Source: Paenibacillus turicensis
Lineage (GTDB): Bacteria > Bacillota > Bacilli > Paenibacillales > Paenibacillaceae
NCBI RefSeq assembly: GCF_017873435.1
Contig: NZ_JAGGKG010000002.1
Location: forward strand, 62,001 to 126,000
Direction: 5' to 3'
Length of the DNA stretch: 64,000 nt
Shown piece after piece: positions 44,161-52,653 of this stretch (the stretch's first letter is position 1; every line of letters begins with the position of its first letter). The notes under the pieces are model-generated. The model made no database searches, was not told where the DNA came from, and saw nothing but the letters and a program-made list of their open reading frames with translations. The position numbers were made by a program, and so were the translations under genes.

Positions 44161-44877
44161 GTGACTGAGAGTATTTATACCAATGAGGATATTCTTTATA
44201 TGCTAGATTCTTTATTAAAAGAACAAACTAAATTTAATTGGGATGTTTTCTATTCTGATCGTGCTAAGCCGATTCCTTTTTTCGTGAGTACTCCAGATGA
44301 AAACTTGGTTCAATATTTTAAGAATAGTTTTCTTACACCAGGAGGTACAGTTCTAGAACTGGGTTGTGGAGCGGGAAGAAACGCGATTTATTTTGCCAAA
44401 CAAGGTTATGACGTCGATGCAGTAGATTTATCGAGTGAGGCTTTACAATGGGGAATTGAGCGAGCTAAAGAGCAAGGGCTCAGTATTAATTTTATTTTTA
44501 AAAACATTTTTGATTTAGATATTCAAAAGACAAAATACGATGTAATCTATGATTCTGGTTGTTTCCACCATATTGCTCCACATCGAAGGATTGATTATGT
44601 AAACCTGATTAATCGAGGCTTAAAACCAGGTGGGTTCTTTGGAATCACTTGTTTTGCTGAAAATGGTAATTTAGGAGGTTCTGATATTAGTGATTGGGAA
44701 GTGTATCGCCAGCGTAGTTTAAGAGGTGGACTTGGATATACACCTGAAAAATTAAAGATGATATTTAAAAACTTTCAAATTGTTGAAATTCGGAGAATGC
44801 GCGATTTTGAACAACCAAGTAATTGTTTTGGTAAATCAGGTTTGTGGGTAGCCTTGTTTGAAAAGAGAGTAGATTAA
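44161..44877 (+). CDS. Class I SAM-dependent methyltransferase
   Basis: This 238-residue methyltransferase has motif I VLELGCGAGRNAIYFAKQG, the acidic motif II VDAVDLS, and YDVIYDSGCFHHI (motif IV region). RGLKPGGFFGITCF matches motif VI. The fold and spacing fit small-molecule methyltransferases such as the thiopurine or tellurite-resistance type rather than rRNA or DNA enzymes; the substrate is unknown. The start used is GTG 44161 behind AAGGGGGAGG; an earlier in-frame start at 44140 overlaps the stop of the ArsR-GyrB gene. The 17-base gap and shared terminator make the two genes one operon. Confidence 0.85.
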   Translation: MTESIYTNEDILYMLDSLLKEQTKFNWDVFYSDRAKPIPFFVSTPDENLVQYFKNSFLTPGGTVLELGCGAGRNAIYFAKQGYDVDAVDLSSEALQWGIERAKEQGLSINFIFKNIFDLDIQKTKYDVIYDSGCFHHIAPHRRIDYVNLINRGLKPGGFFGITCFAENGNLGGSDISDWEVYRQRSLRGGLGYTPEKLKMIFKNFQIVEIRRMRDFEQPSNCFGKSGLWVALFEKRVD

Positions 44878-44891
44878 TATCGCTAAAAACA

Positions 44892-44944
44892 AAAAACTAC
44901 AGTATCTATAAGAGAATTCATCCAGTGTGGTACTGTAGTTTTTC
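44892..44944 (+). terminator. Terminator of the ArsR-GyrB/methyltransferase operon
   Basis: AAAACTACAGTA and TACTGTAGTTTTTC pair over about 12 bp around a 26-base loop. Confidence 0.85.
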
Positions 44945-45198
44945 TAGTGACTCCGAGCTAATGATTAAATGAGATCAGGTGCAATTTTACATACATATTC
45001 ACAAAACTCGTATTTTGTACATATGTCCTTTTTATTTGATGATTAAATTCAAGTACCTTATTCTTTACAAACTTCTCCAGTCAGTGTCTGTTCTTCTGCT
45101 GATGACTAGATTGGCAGATAAAAAAATGGGACAGCCCCCTTTTCTTATCCCTTGATACTTATGATTAATTATAATGCTCCTCTATAGAAAGAATCATT
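44945..45198. other. AT-rich non-coding stretch
   Basis: No frame, repeat or clear regulatory site that I can support. It lies just upstream of the gene-remnant zone. Confidence 0.5.
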
Positions 45199-45378
45199 TT
45201 ATACTGTTCTACACATAATGTCACAATAAAAATATTCAGCTTGTTCATCTGTTTTTTTGAGTTCCATTAGTTGAGAAATACAATGTCTATGTTCATCCAA
45301 AACAGTTGTTAGTAGTTCTTCTTCTACTCTTTGGTATGTAGCGGAACCAACACGCAATAATCCATTTTGGAATGGCAT
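45199..45378 (-). pseudogene. 59-codon frame, possible gene remnant
   Basis: The frame encodes MPFQNGLLRVGSATYQRVEE and continues with ELLTTVLDEHRHCISQLMEL. It has a normal-looking composition and an amphipathic helical centre, but no ribosome binding site. An in-frame stop closes it about ten codons upstream. No family recognised. It may be the tail of a truncated gene next to the inserted block, or a small real gene. Confidence 0.35.
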
Positions 45379-45468
45379 GGGGAAATATTTATTCTTAAGA
45401 ATATTTTAAGATAATTTACTAAAAATTCAAATTCCCTTTTAAAGCATCAAACATATACATTATATTTC

Positions 45469-45512
45469 CAAAAAAGCTGCCCGCTGGTATCAAATACCGG
45501 AATGGGCAGCCT
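45469..45512 (-). terminator. Intrinsic terminator on the minus strand
   Basis: GCTGCCC (45476-45482) and GGGCAGC (45504-45510) pair with an inner GGTAT/ATACC stem. The plus-strand A-run before it gives a T-run on the minus strand. It would end leftward transcription from the SDR remnant and the SLH gene. Confidence 0.85.
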
Positions 45513-45531
45513 CTTGTAATGATATAACCTG

Positions 45532-45675
45532 CTAACAGATTGAGTTACGCCAGCAACGCGCGAACACCTCACTAAGCGGGATAAGCGGACGGTTCAGTAG
45601 CTTCTCAAGATCGCAGCTCTCGATATTCAGTACGCCATCACGGATGGATGCCTGAACGTCAACGACGAAAGATTA
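45532..45675 (-). pseudogene. C-terminal remnant of an SDR/NmrA-type oxidoreductase
   Basis: The minus strand encodes VVDVQASIRDGVLNIESCDL followed by EKLLNRPLIPLSEVFARCWR and a stop. This is the C terminus typical of QOR2/NmrA-type NAD(P)H-dependent reductases. An in-frame TAA cuts it off upstream, so no N-terminal domain remains. It sits at the left end of the GC-richer block and ends just before the minus-strand terminator. Confidence 0.6.
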
Positions 45676-45735
45676 AAATTCCTTATCGATCCTTCATGCA
45701 CATAAACCATTATGAATCTAACTTTTTTGCTGCTT

Positions 45736-45885
45736 TTAATTAGATATTCCGTCGCGACGAAGAATAACTTCCTTCGGAAGAGCATGAGACAGAAAATGAA
45801 CATAGCCGCAGGTTAAGCCATATCCCTGCATGGAAACGTGATCCAATCCCCCGGCTGGATCTTGCCCAGCCGAAAGGGTCCGCAT
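45736..45885 (-). pseudogene. 49-codon frame in the remnant zone
   Basis: The frame starts MRTLSAGQDPAGGLDHVSMQ and ends FLSHALPKEVILRRDGISN. It has no ribosome binding site or known family. It may be another C-terminal remnant or a chance frame. A CGGCTGG/CCAGCCG hairpin without T-run (45852-45872) lies inside it, 30 bases past the SLH gene stop. Confidence 0.25.
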
Positions 45886-45901
45886 GCTTCTGTTTACACT
45901 T

Positions 45902-48900
45902 TTACTTAGCCAGATATTCGATGAACTTTATAAAGATAGTAGCTACTTCAGCGCGGGTGGCGTTGGCTTGGGGGGCAAAAAAGTTGCCCGGCTTGCCCGA
46001 GACAATTCCGATGCCCTGCTGTGCCTGAACGGCCTTCAACGCCCATGAGCTGATCTGACTCTCGTCCGCGAAGGACTTCGATTGATTTTCAGGTATCTCA
46101 TAGCCCTTGTACTTCATGTAATTGTACAGCATCACCAGCATCTGCTCGCGTGTAATCGGTGAATTGGGTTCAAACAGGTCTGCGTTTATACCGTTGACGA
46201 TGCCGCTTTCGGCTGCCCACTCGACTGCCGCCGTGTACCACTCCCCATCCGCAACATCGCTAAAACGGGAATTCGTGTAGCCGGAGCGGTTGACGTGCTC
46301 AAGAGTGGCCAGTACCTGCACGTACATCGCACGCGTCATTGAGGTGCCCGGTGAGAACGTCGTAGACGTCGTCCCGTTGAAAAGACCGTAGGTGTAGACG
46401 GAGTTTACGTAGCTGTAGAACCAGTCGTCCATGTTTACATCCTTGAAAGGATTGCCAGACACCACAAGGAAGCCCAGCGGGGTGTCGTCATCGAGCACAA
46501 ATACCGTACGCTCATGGATGTTCAGCGACATGCCTTTGTCTAAGCCGGCACTCGCACCGCCGTGTAGTGTCACTTCGGCGCTCTTGCCCGCCGGAATGGT
46601 CACCTTACCTTTTGAGTCAATAGTCGTGCCTTCGGGTACCTTAATCTTCGTCCCACCCTTGGTCGTAATCTCGCCGCCGCCGGGCAGGGTGGTGTTGCCG
46701 TTCTTGTCCGTGACCGCGGGCTTATCCTTCGGTGTGTTCACTGTGTAGGTCGGCTTCAACGATCCAGTGACTGTCCCGGTGCTCGTATTGCCGGTATTGC
46801 TCATATTGCCGGTATTGCTCATATTGCCCGAATTGCTGGTATTGCCCGTATTGCTGGTATTGCCCGTATTGCCGCTATTGCCACCAGAAGGATTGTGGAC
46901 GCTCGTTTTTCTCTGCGCGAACATCCAATCAAAGACGTCAGTGTAGTCATTGTTCCAGGCCGGCAACTTAGAGGACTGCGCCGTAGGCTTGAGACTCCAC
47001 TCCTTGTTGGAACCTACATTGGACAAAGTATCCGTGTACCCTGAAATATTGTTCCACAGAACTGAAGCTTCCATCTCATGGCCAGAAGGAATCCAATTGG
47101 TTCCATTAACAGGTGCTTCCGCCTTTGTCCATTGGTCATAAGGCCAAACGAATATTTCATTTCTGTCGATGAACGTGTGCCTAGCGTTGTCCAATAGGGG
47201 CATTATATTCGCTATATAAGTTTCCGCCCCTGTTTTTATTGTTGAAGAATCAGTTGTGTTCACGAATGACCAGTAGGCAAAGTTTTTAAGAGTTTCGGCT
47301 TGTTTCGCGTTGATTGATGGTGGAAAAGACATAGGTGCCGCGGCTGCGAGTAAATCGGGATATGTTGTCAAGAAAGTATTCGTATAAGCGGATCCCATAG
47401 AGAAGCCTGCCATGTAAATACGGTTGGGGTCAACAAGTCCCTTACTTACCAGATCATCGATATAAGCCTTTAAGGTAGCGGGTGTTGCCTGAACGTTGTT
47501 TTGAGCCCGCAAAGCGATGATATGACTGGCGTATTTAGCGTTCTTCTCCATTTTTTTCATAAGCGCGGTGGCTCCGTTGGCGGACCTGATGGGCGCAAAG
47601 GTATCCCCGTCCTGTGTACCGCCGCGGGTAGAACCGTGAGCGTAGATGTACAGGGGAAGCCCTTTTACCGGAACGTCGTTGCCGTCCTTATGAATATAGA
47701 GTCCATACTGCATCGCTTCCGCTTTGTCAATTTTGGGACCAACCTCAAATTTGTCGATGATTTCATTGACGGTACCTGACTGTGCGAAAGACGACTTAAC
47801 AATGGCAGCCTTGCCATCAAGCTTGATATCGCCACTAGATACAATGTTGTAATTCTGGACGGTGGATTTGGATGCTTCCAAAGTGGACTGTCCGCCGGTT
47901 AACGTCCAAAATTCCAATTCTACAACGATGTAGCGGCCTTTAGTAAGTCCAGCTTGATAATCAGGGGAGTTCTCGTTCACACCCTTATACCCTCTGGGTC
48001 TAGGTTCGTCATTGACGTATACTCTATTGACAGTGCGTGTGCCTTGATATGCCGGGTCACCGTCCAGCAGAGTATTCCTCGCCGAGACTGTAAACATTTT
48101 TGAACTAAGGTCGGCACCCACAGCTTCATTTCCCGCACCCAGATCGATGATAACGGCTGTGGTAAATTCACCGGTGGCAAAGTTATCGTTGTATACGATA
48201 AAGTTAAATAACGTTGCAGCCGGATCGGGTTTGAAGGTAACATGGATTACCTTGTCATCGGTGTTCACGTTTTTCAAGGTATAGGTATTGTTTGCAATCT
48301 CTACAGATTCTCCATTTACAGTTACGGTATCCACGACATAACCGCCGATCGGAGTGAATGTAAAGGATTGGCTTCCGCCGTCAGCTACCCGAATCAAGCC
48401 GGATGGCGAGATGGTGCCGTTTAATCCTGCCGTGGCGTTAACGGGGTGTCTGGTTACCGTGGGGCTCCCAAGCAGCAGCAAGCTGTTCTTGAAGCTGTCA
48501 GAACTGCTATAACCCGCGTCGGGCTTACCTAAAGCGGATACAACCTCATAACGGTCATTCCCTGCAGCAGTTGAGTTATTGATGTACACATCAAACGTAA
48601 TCGGGGAATTGCTCGTGAATTCAATGGTTCTTCTAGGTATCTTCACTTCCGCGATATACCCGGTGTCCGTTCGTGTAACTGAACCGTCGCGGCCCGCAGC
48701 GGCTTGACCTGAGAAAATACCGCTTGCACCAATACGCCACTGGTTTGAGCCGCTTTTTCCGTCACCGACATAAAATTCCACGCTGTCGGTCATGTACTCC
48801 GTGCCAGGCGTGTGACCGGTGCACACATTCGGGTCTGTAACCACAACGCGTGCATACAGGAAGTCTTCGTCCCACAATACTTTGGCTTTGCCGGTGGCCT

Positions 48901-51283
48901 TGGGGCCTATATTCTGGTCGGGTGCGCTACTGTTGTTGATGTCAAACGCCGCAGCTTGTTCCCACAGCTTGTCGTTTGTGCCGAGTACAGGTGAACCGTA
49001 TCCGGCAACAGGCCGATGGTTTGCTGCGGTCTGCGCAAACATCCAATCAAAGACGTCAGTGTAGTCATTGTTCCAAGCCGGCAGGTTAGAGGACTGCGCT
49101 GTTGGTGCTATGCTCCACGTCCCCATTGTTATGTCATTGTAAAGAACAGCCGCTTCCACTTCATGCGCCACCGAATCACTCAGGGCAGGTGAATGGTTCG
49201 GATTCGGCTTCTGATTCGGCTGATCATATTGATTGTAAGGCCATACAAGAGCCTCATTGCTCTCAAAGCGCGAAGCTCTCGCGTTGATCATTTTCGGCAT
49301 ATTGGTCGTTATGAAGTTAGCGAGGTTAGTCTGGTATACTCCAACGTTATACTCATTGATAAACATCCAATAGGCCAGGTTGGTGTGAACGTAGTTGGCG
49401 TTCGCGTTCGGTGAGCCGCTTACCGGAGACATAGGTGCGGCGGACGCGAAGAAGCCGGGATAAGCGTTAACTAAGCTGTTCGTATACTGACCGCCCCATG
49501 AGAAGCCCGCCGCGTAAATACGGTTAGGGTCTACTGCACCGCTGGCAACCAGGTCGTCTATAACCTTCTTAACATTGGCTGTAGAGGGAGTACTCGTGCC
49601 ATTATAGGAAATATTCAGGATATGGCTGGCGTATTTATCGGGATATTTTTCCATTTTTTTCATCAGAGCGACCGAGCCGTTCGCGGATTTCATGGCCGCT
49701 TTTGGGTCAGTCGCAGCGCTTGTGCCACCGCGTCCCATGCCGTGGGTATAGACATACAGCGGCAAGCCCCGCGACACCTCACCGTTTCCATCCTTGTGAA
49801 GGTAGAGTGCGCGATTGACCGAATTGCCCGTAGGTGCTGTAAATTGGTCAAGGATCGGATTCACAACTTTTTCCTGTTCAAAAACTGCGAACTTAAGCCG
49901 ATCTCCTTCTGTCAGTACGAGCTCGCCGTTTTGGACGACGCTGTAAACCTGTTTTGTTGAGTTCATATTGCCATCCAGCGTGATATTGCCGCCGCTCTCT
50001 GAATAAAATTCAAACTCAACTACGATGTAACGTCCGCTTTCCAGTCCGTCCTCATAATCCGGTGAACGGCTTACCGTCCCCAGATAGCCGCGTACCTTCG
50101 GTTCGTCATTGGCGTATACCCTAGTGATCTTGCGCGTCCCTTCAAAGGTTACCGAGTCGCCGTTCAGGGTAGTGTTCCTAGCCGAGACGGTAAACAAGTC
50201 CGGATTAAGCTTGGAGCCTTCCACTGCCTTCCCTTCGCCTAAGTCAATGATGACAGCCGTCGTATACTCGCCACGGGCGAAGTTGTCATTCCATACAATA
50301 AAGGGGAGCAACTCCGCGGTCGAATCATTTTTGAATGTCACTTGAAGGGTATGGTTAGCGGCAACATTTGAAAAGGTATAAGTGCCATCATCGGATAGAG
50401 CCGCGTCCTCTCCGTCTACCTTTACGGTATCTACAATTTTGCCGTAATCGGGGGTAACCGTAAAGGTTGTGTCTGAGCCGCTGGCTATTCTCAGAACATT
50501 GCCGGGTGCGTTCGGCGTTATCCGGCCGCCCGATTCCGCCGTGGCGGTGATTGAGAATCTGTCGTCCGCTCCACTAGCGGCAATGAGATTCAGGCTGTTT
50601 GTAAAAGAAGCAGAATTGTTGTAAGCCGCGTCCGGAGTTCCGAAACAGGAAACGACTTCATAGCGGTCACCGCCCTTTTCCGACGAGTTATTGATATATA
50701 CTTCAAAGGTAAACGGGCCTGCCTGCAAGTTCAAGCTTCTTTTCGGTATTCTCATCTCCACGATATATCCTGTGTCTGTGATCTCAGTCCAAGCAGCTCT
50801 GCCCGGAGCGTTTTGCCCTGAGAACACGCCCGTCGCGCTGATGCGCCATTGATTCGCGCCTTGGGTTCCAGCGCCGGCATAAAACTCCAGGCCGTCATAC
50901 TGATAATAATTGCCGGGTCCCTGATATAGATTGCTGTCCTGCACGACTACGCGGGCATACAGGTAGTCTTGGTCCCAAAGGATCCTGGCTGTGCCTGTGG
51001 AATGGGGCCTTGGGTCGCCGGGCACAGTGCTTTTGTTGATGAGATGCTCCATTGTCAGGGCCCACAGCGGGTCGTCTGACCCAAGTTCGGGTGTTCCAAA
51101 AATGGCGGTCGGCATTTCATTTGTCTGCAAGCTTGTAAGAGCTGTAGAACTGCTGTCGCCATTAAGTGCTTCTGTATACTCGTTGTTGTCAGTGGCGGCG
51201 GCAAAGCTGGTAGGAATTAGTGACGCCACCATTAGCAAGCAACAGAGGAACGCTAGCACTCTGCCAAATCGTTTTGACATCAT
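45902..51283 (-). CDS. SLH-anchored tandem CBM9-like/esterase surface protein
   Basis: This giant secreted protein has about 1793 residues. A Sec signal (MMSKRFGRVLAFLCCLLM, cleavage near SFAAA) precedes two copies of one module (about 59-752 and 760-1455). Each holds a CBM9-like domain (GTPELGSDDPLW, TGYIVEMRIPKRSL), a small beta repeat and an esterase domain. The elbows are GFSWGG in copy 1 and GFSMGS in copy 2, with probable catalytic His in AHEVEAAV and GHEMEASV. A Gly-Asn-Ser/Thr linker of six-residue repeats follows, then three SLH domains (about 1611-1793: NPFKDVNMDDWFYSYVNSVY and later repeats). It is thus fixed to the cell wall by SLH binding. The start is ATG 51283 behind AAGGAGG. 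It appears GC-richer than its neighbours. Confidence 0.9.
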   Translation of the reverse strand: MMSKRFGRVLAFLCCLLMVASLIPTSFAAATDNNEYTEALNGDSSSTALTSLQTNEMPTAIFGTPELGSDDPLWALTMEHLINKSTVPGDPRPHSTGTARILWDQDYLYARVVVQDSNLYQGPGNYYQYDGLEFYAGAGTQGANQWRISATGVFSGQNAPGRAAWTEITDTGYIVEMRIPKRSLNLQAGPFTFEVYINNSSEKGGDRYEVVSCFGTPDAAYNNSASFTNSLNLIAASGADDRFSITATAESGGRITPNAPGNVLRIASGSDTTFTVTPDYGKIVDTVKVDGEDAALSDDGTYTFSNVAANHTLQVTFKNDSTAELLPFIVWNDNFARGEYTTAVIIDLGEGKAVEGSKLNPDLFTVSARNTTLNGDSVTFEGTRKITRVYANDEPKVRGYLGTVSRSPDYEDGLESGRYIVVEFEFYSESGGNITLDGNMNSTKQVYSVVQNGELVLTEGDRLKFAVFEQEKVVNPILDQFTAPTGNSVNRALYLHKDGNGEVSRGLPLYVYTHGMGRGGTSAATDPKAAMKSANGSVALMKKMEKYPDKYASHILNISYNGTSTPSTANVKKVIDDLVASGAVDPNRIYAAGFSWGGQYTNSLVNAYPGFFASAAPMSPVSGSPNANANYVHTNLAYWMFINEYNVGVYQTNLANFITTNMPKMINARASRFESNEALVWPYNQYDQPNQKPNPNHSPALSDSVAHEVEAAVLYNDITMGTWSIAPTAQSSNLPAWNNDYTDVFDWMFAQTAANHRPVAGYGSPVLGTNDKLWEQAAAFDINNSSAPDQNIGPKATGKAKVLWDEDFLYARVVVTDPNVCTGHTPGTEYMTDSVEFYVGDGKSGSNQWRIGASGIFSGQAAAGRDGSVTRTDTGYIAEVKIPRRTIEFTSNSPITFDVYINNSTAAGNDRYEVVSALGKPDAGYSSSDSFKNSLLLLGSPTVTRHPVNATAGLNGTISPSGLIRVADGGSQSFTFTPIGGYVVDTVTVNGESVEIANNTYTLKNVNTDDKVIHVTFKPDPAATLFNFIVYNDNFATGEFTTAVIIDLGAGNEAVGADLSSKMFTVSARNTLLDGDPAYQGTRTVNRVYVNDEPRPRGYKGVNENSPDYQAGLTKGRYIVVELEFWTLTGGQSTLEASKSTVQNYNIVSSGDIKLDGKAAIVKSSFAQSGTVNEIIDKFEVGPKIDKAEAMQYGLYIHKDGNDVPVKGLPLYIYAHGSTRGGTQDGDTFAPIRSANGATALMKKMEKNAKYASHIIALRAQNNVQATPATLKAYIDDLVSKGLVDPNRIYMAGFSMGSAYTNTFLTTYPDLLAAAAPMSFPPSINAKQAETLKNFAYWSFVNTTDSSTIKTGAETYIANIMPLLDNARHTFIDRNEIFVWPYDQWTKAEAPVNGTNWIPSGHEMEASVLWNNISGYTDTLSNVGSNKEWSLKPTAQSSKLPAWNNDYTDVFDWMFAQRKTSVHNPSGGNSGNTGNTSNTGNTSNSGNMSNTGNMSNTGNTSTGTVTGSLKPTYTVNTPKDKPAVTDKNGNTTLPGGGEITTKGGTKIKVPEGTTIDSKGKVTIPAGKSAEVTLHGGASAGLDKGMSLNIHERTVFVLDDDTPLGFLVVSGNPFKDVNMDDWFYSYVNSVYTYGLFNGTTSTTFSPGTSMTRAMYVQVLATLEHVNRSGYTNSRFSDVADGEWYTAAVEWAAESGIVNGINADLFEPNSPITREQMLVMLYNYMKYKGYEIPENQSKSFADESQISSWALKAVQAQQGIGIVSGKPGNFFAPQANATRAEVATIFIKFIEYLAK
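46780..46880 (-). repeat. 18-bp minisatellite coding for the SNTGNT linker
   Basis: About five near-identical 18-bp units code for (S-N-T/S-G-N-T/M). They form the flexible spacer between the second esterase and the SLH region. Repeat number may vary between strains. Confidence 0.8.
46921..46985 (-). repeat. Long direct repeat, copy 1
   Basis: About 60 bases here are nearly identical to 49039-49103, exactly 2118 bp (706 codons) away. Both code for the module end NNDYTDVFDWMFAQ. It marks an in-frame module duplication and a potential site for recombination. Confidence 0.85.
49039..49103 (-). repeat. Long direct repeat, copy 2
   Basis: Partner of the repeat at 46921-46985, in the same frame, at the end of the first esterase module. 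Confidence 0.85.
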
Positions 51284-51516
51284 TGAAAATCCTCCTTTTT
51301 TTCGATCCGTGTACCCACGGCTTACCCATATCGTAAACACCAAGGCTTCAACAGCTTACTTCATCGTAGTGGATATAATAGCGCTTTCATAATTTCCCTC
51401 TCCATAAATTTGTTGTTATTTCACCCTATGCAAAATTTCACAATTTATTCAAGTATCAATCTACAGTGTTGTTATCGAATGTTTATAGTTTCGCTTGGGA
51501 CGAGATCCAGTTTATT

Positions 51517-51771
51517 TCAGCGAAAATCTGAAAGCTTCTCTTCGTCCATGGTAGCAATGTTTTGTCCATCTATTGTAATCTCACCAGAGGTAGGTGTATC
51601 AATAGTCGAAAACATATTCAGCAGGGTCGATTTTCCCGCTCCAGATGGGCCCATGATGCCAACATATTCTCCTTCTTCAATGCTTAGATTAATGTCTTGC
51701 AATGCAGTATACTGATTTTCTTTCGTACCAAAGATTTTGTTTACCTTTGTTGATTTCAGTATGATTTTCAT
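51517..51771 (-). pseudogene. Truncated ABC transporter ATPase (BceA/MacB-like)
   Basis: The N-terminal 84 residues of an MJ0796-type ABC ATPase remain, with Walker A GIMGPSGAGKST and the typical TALQDINLSIEEGEYVGI. The frame stops right after DEEKLSDFR. The Q-loop, signature and Walker B are lost, so it cannot function. Homologues supply resistance or peptide-sensing exporters with a permease partner, and no such permease is present. The break lies next to the SLH gene block, which suggests that arrival of that block destroyed this operon. Confidence 0.85.
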
Positions 51772-51920
51772 GTTGTCACTCCTCGTGAATTAAAGATAAG
51801 TCCACTTTACACTGCTCACCTTACACCGTGATAATCTCAACCTTACAGCAACCTTACAGTTAGCTGTTGTGTATCAGCACTCGAAAAGGAGGATTTAAAA
51901 CCTTTGCATTAACAAAAACA

Positions 51921-51957
51921 AAGGCAGACCAAGACTTTGTAAATAAAGTCTTAGCCT
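51921..51957 (-). terminator. Terminator of the MarR gene
   Basis: AAGACTTT (51931-51938) and AAAGTCTT (51945-51952) with an outer GGC/GCC pair. A T-rich stretch follows on the minus strand. Confidence 0.65.
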
Positions 51958-52008
51958 ACCTCTATAGTCATTCAACTAACGTTTCGCGTTAGCTCAAATT
52001 AAACGTTA

Positions 52009-52461
52009 CTAATATGCGCGTTTATTGCCTTTCTTTACAAAATCCCAGTCAAACTCGACATTTTTCCTCACCCGTTGAAGTAAGTGAAGCAATACTTCCC
52101 TCTCCTCTTCATTAAGCCCTGCTAATGCAACTTTATCGGTGTGAACCGCCTCTCTTTCTAGGAAAGAATACGCCTCGTCACCTTTCGTTGTGGTAAATAA
52201 TCGTTTGATTCGCTTATTTATCGTGTCGTTTCTCTTTTCAATAAGACCTTGCGATTCAAGTTTTTGTATCGCACGGGCTGTTGTTGTACGATCCACTTTC
52301 AACATCTCAGCTACTTTTTCCTGAATAATCCCTTGATTCTCAAAGATACGGACCAAATAAAGATATTGGCCTTTAGTTAACTCAATTTCCTTAAACTCCA
52401 CATTGCTTATCGAGTCCAAGGCCCTCGCTATCATGCCAACCTCTCGCAGAATTTCTCGCAT
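52009..52461 (-). CDS. MarR family transcriptional regulator
   Basis: This 150-residue MarR regulator has its winged helix at about residues 45-100 (IIQEKVAEMLKVDRTTTARA, IQKLESQGLIEKR). It is divergent from the tandem GNAT gene, and a 12-bp palindrome covers the -35 of the GNAT promoter, so it probably represses that operon and perhaps itself. No Cys is seen, so thiol sensing of the OhrR type is unlikely. Length is normal. Confidence 0.87.
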   Translation of the reverse strand: MREILREVGMIARALDSISNVEFKEIELTKGQYLYLVRIFENQGIIQEKVAEMLKVDRTTTARAIQKLESQGLIEKRNDTINKRIKRLFTTTKGDEAYSFLEREAVHTDKVALAGLNEEEREVLLHLLQRVRKNVEFDWDFVKKGNKRAY

Positions 52462-52591
52462 TTAATCCACCAACTTTCAAAGCACATTAACTATATATCG
52501 TTATTATGCTGGATATATTCTAAAAACTCAACGCTAGCCCAAGCAGTCACAGCAGGAAGGTTTTGTGCAAATTATCTCATGTTTAATAATA

Positions 52592-52620
52592 TTGCATTTG
52601 CAACATTTTTAATATATACT
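52592..52620 (+). promoter_or_regulatory. GNAT operon promoter with MarR-type palindrome
   Basis: TTGCAT (52592-52597), 17-base spacer, TATACT (52615-52620). The palindrome TTGCATTTGCAA (52592-52603) covers the -35. The promoter lies downstream of an ATG at 52579, which shows that the true GNAT start is the later ATG at 52654. Confidence 0.65.
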
Positions 52621-52653
52621 TGCGTTACTTCACAGAAAGGATTGAAGAGTAGC

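Noticed and set aside
46780..46880. CRISPR-like array in the SLH gene
   Set aside because: Units are 18 bp without spacers and encode an in-frame linker.
48812..49064. Plus-strand frames opposite the giant SLH gene
   Set aside because: They follow from the GC-rich codon pattern of the real minus-strand gene and have no ribosome binding sites or domains.
52579..52653. Longer GNAT protein from ATG 52579
   Set aside because: The added 25 residues would be encoded upstream of and across the promoter and palindrome; no ribosome binding site.
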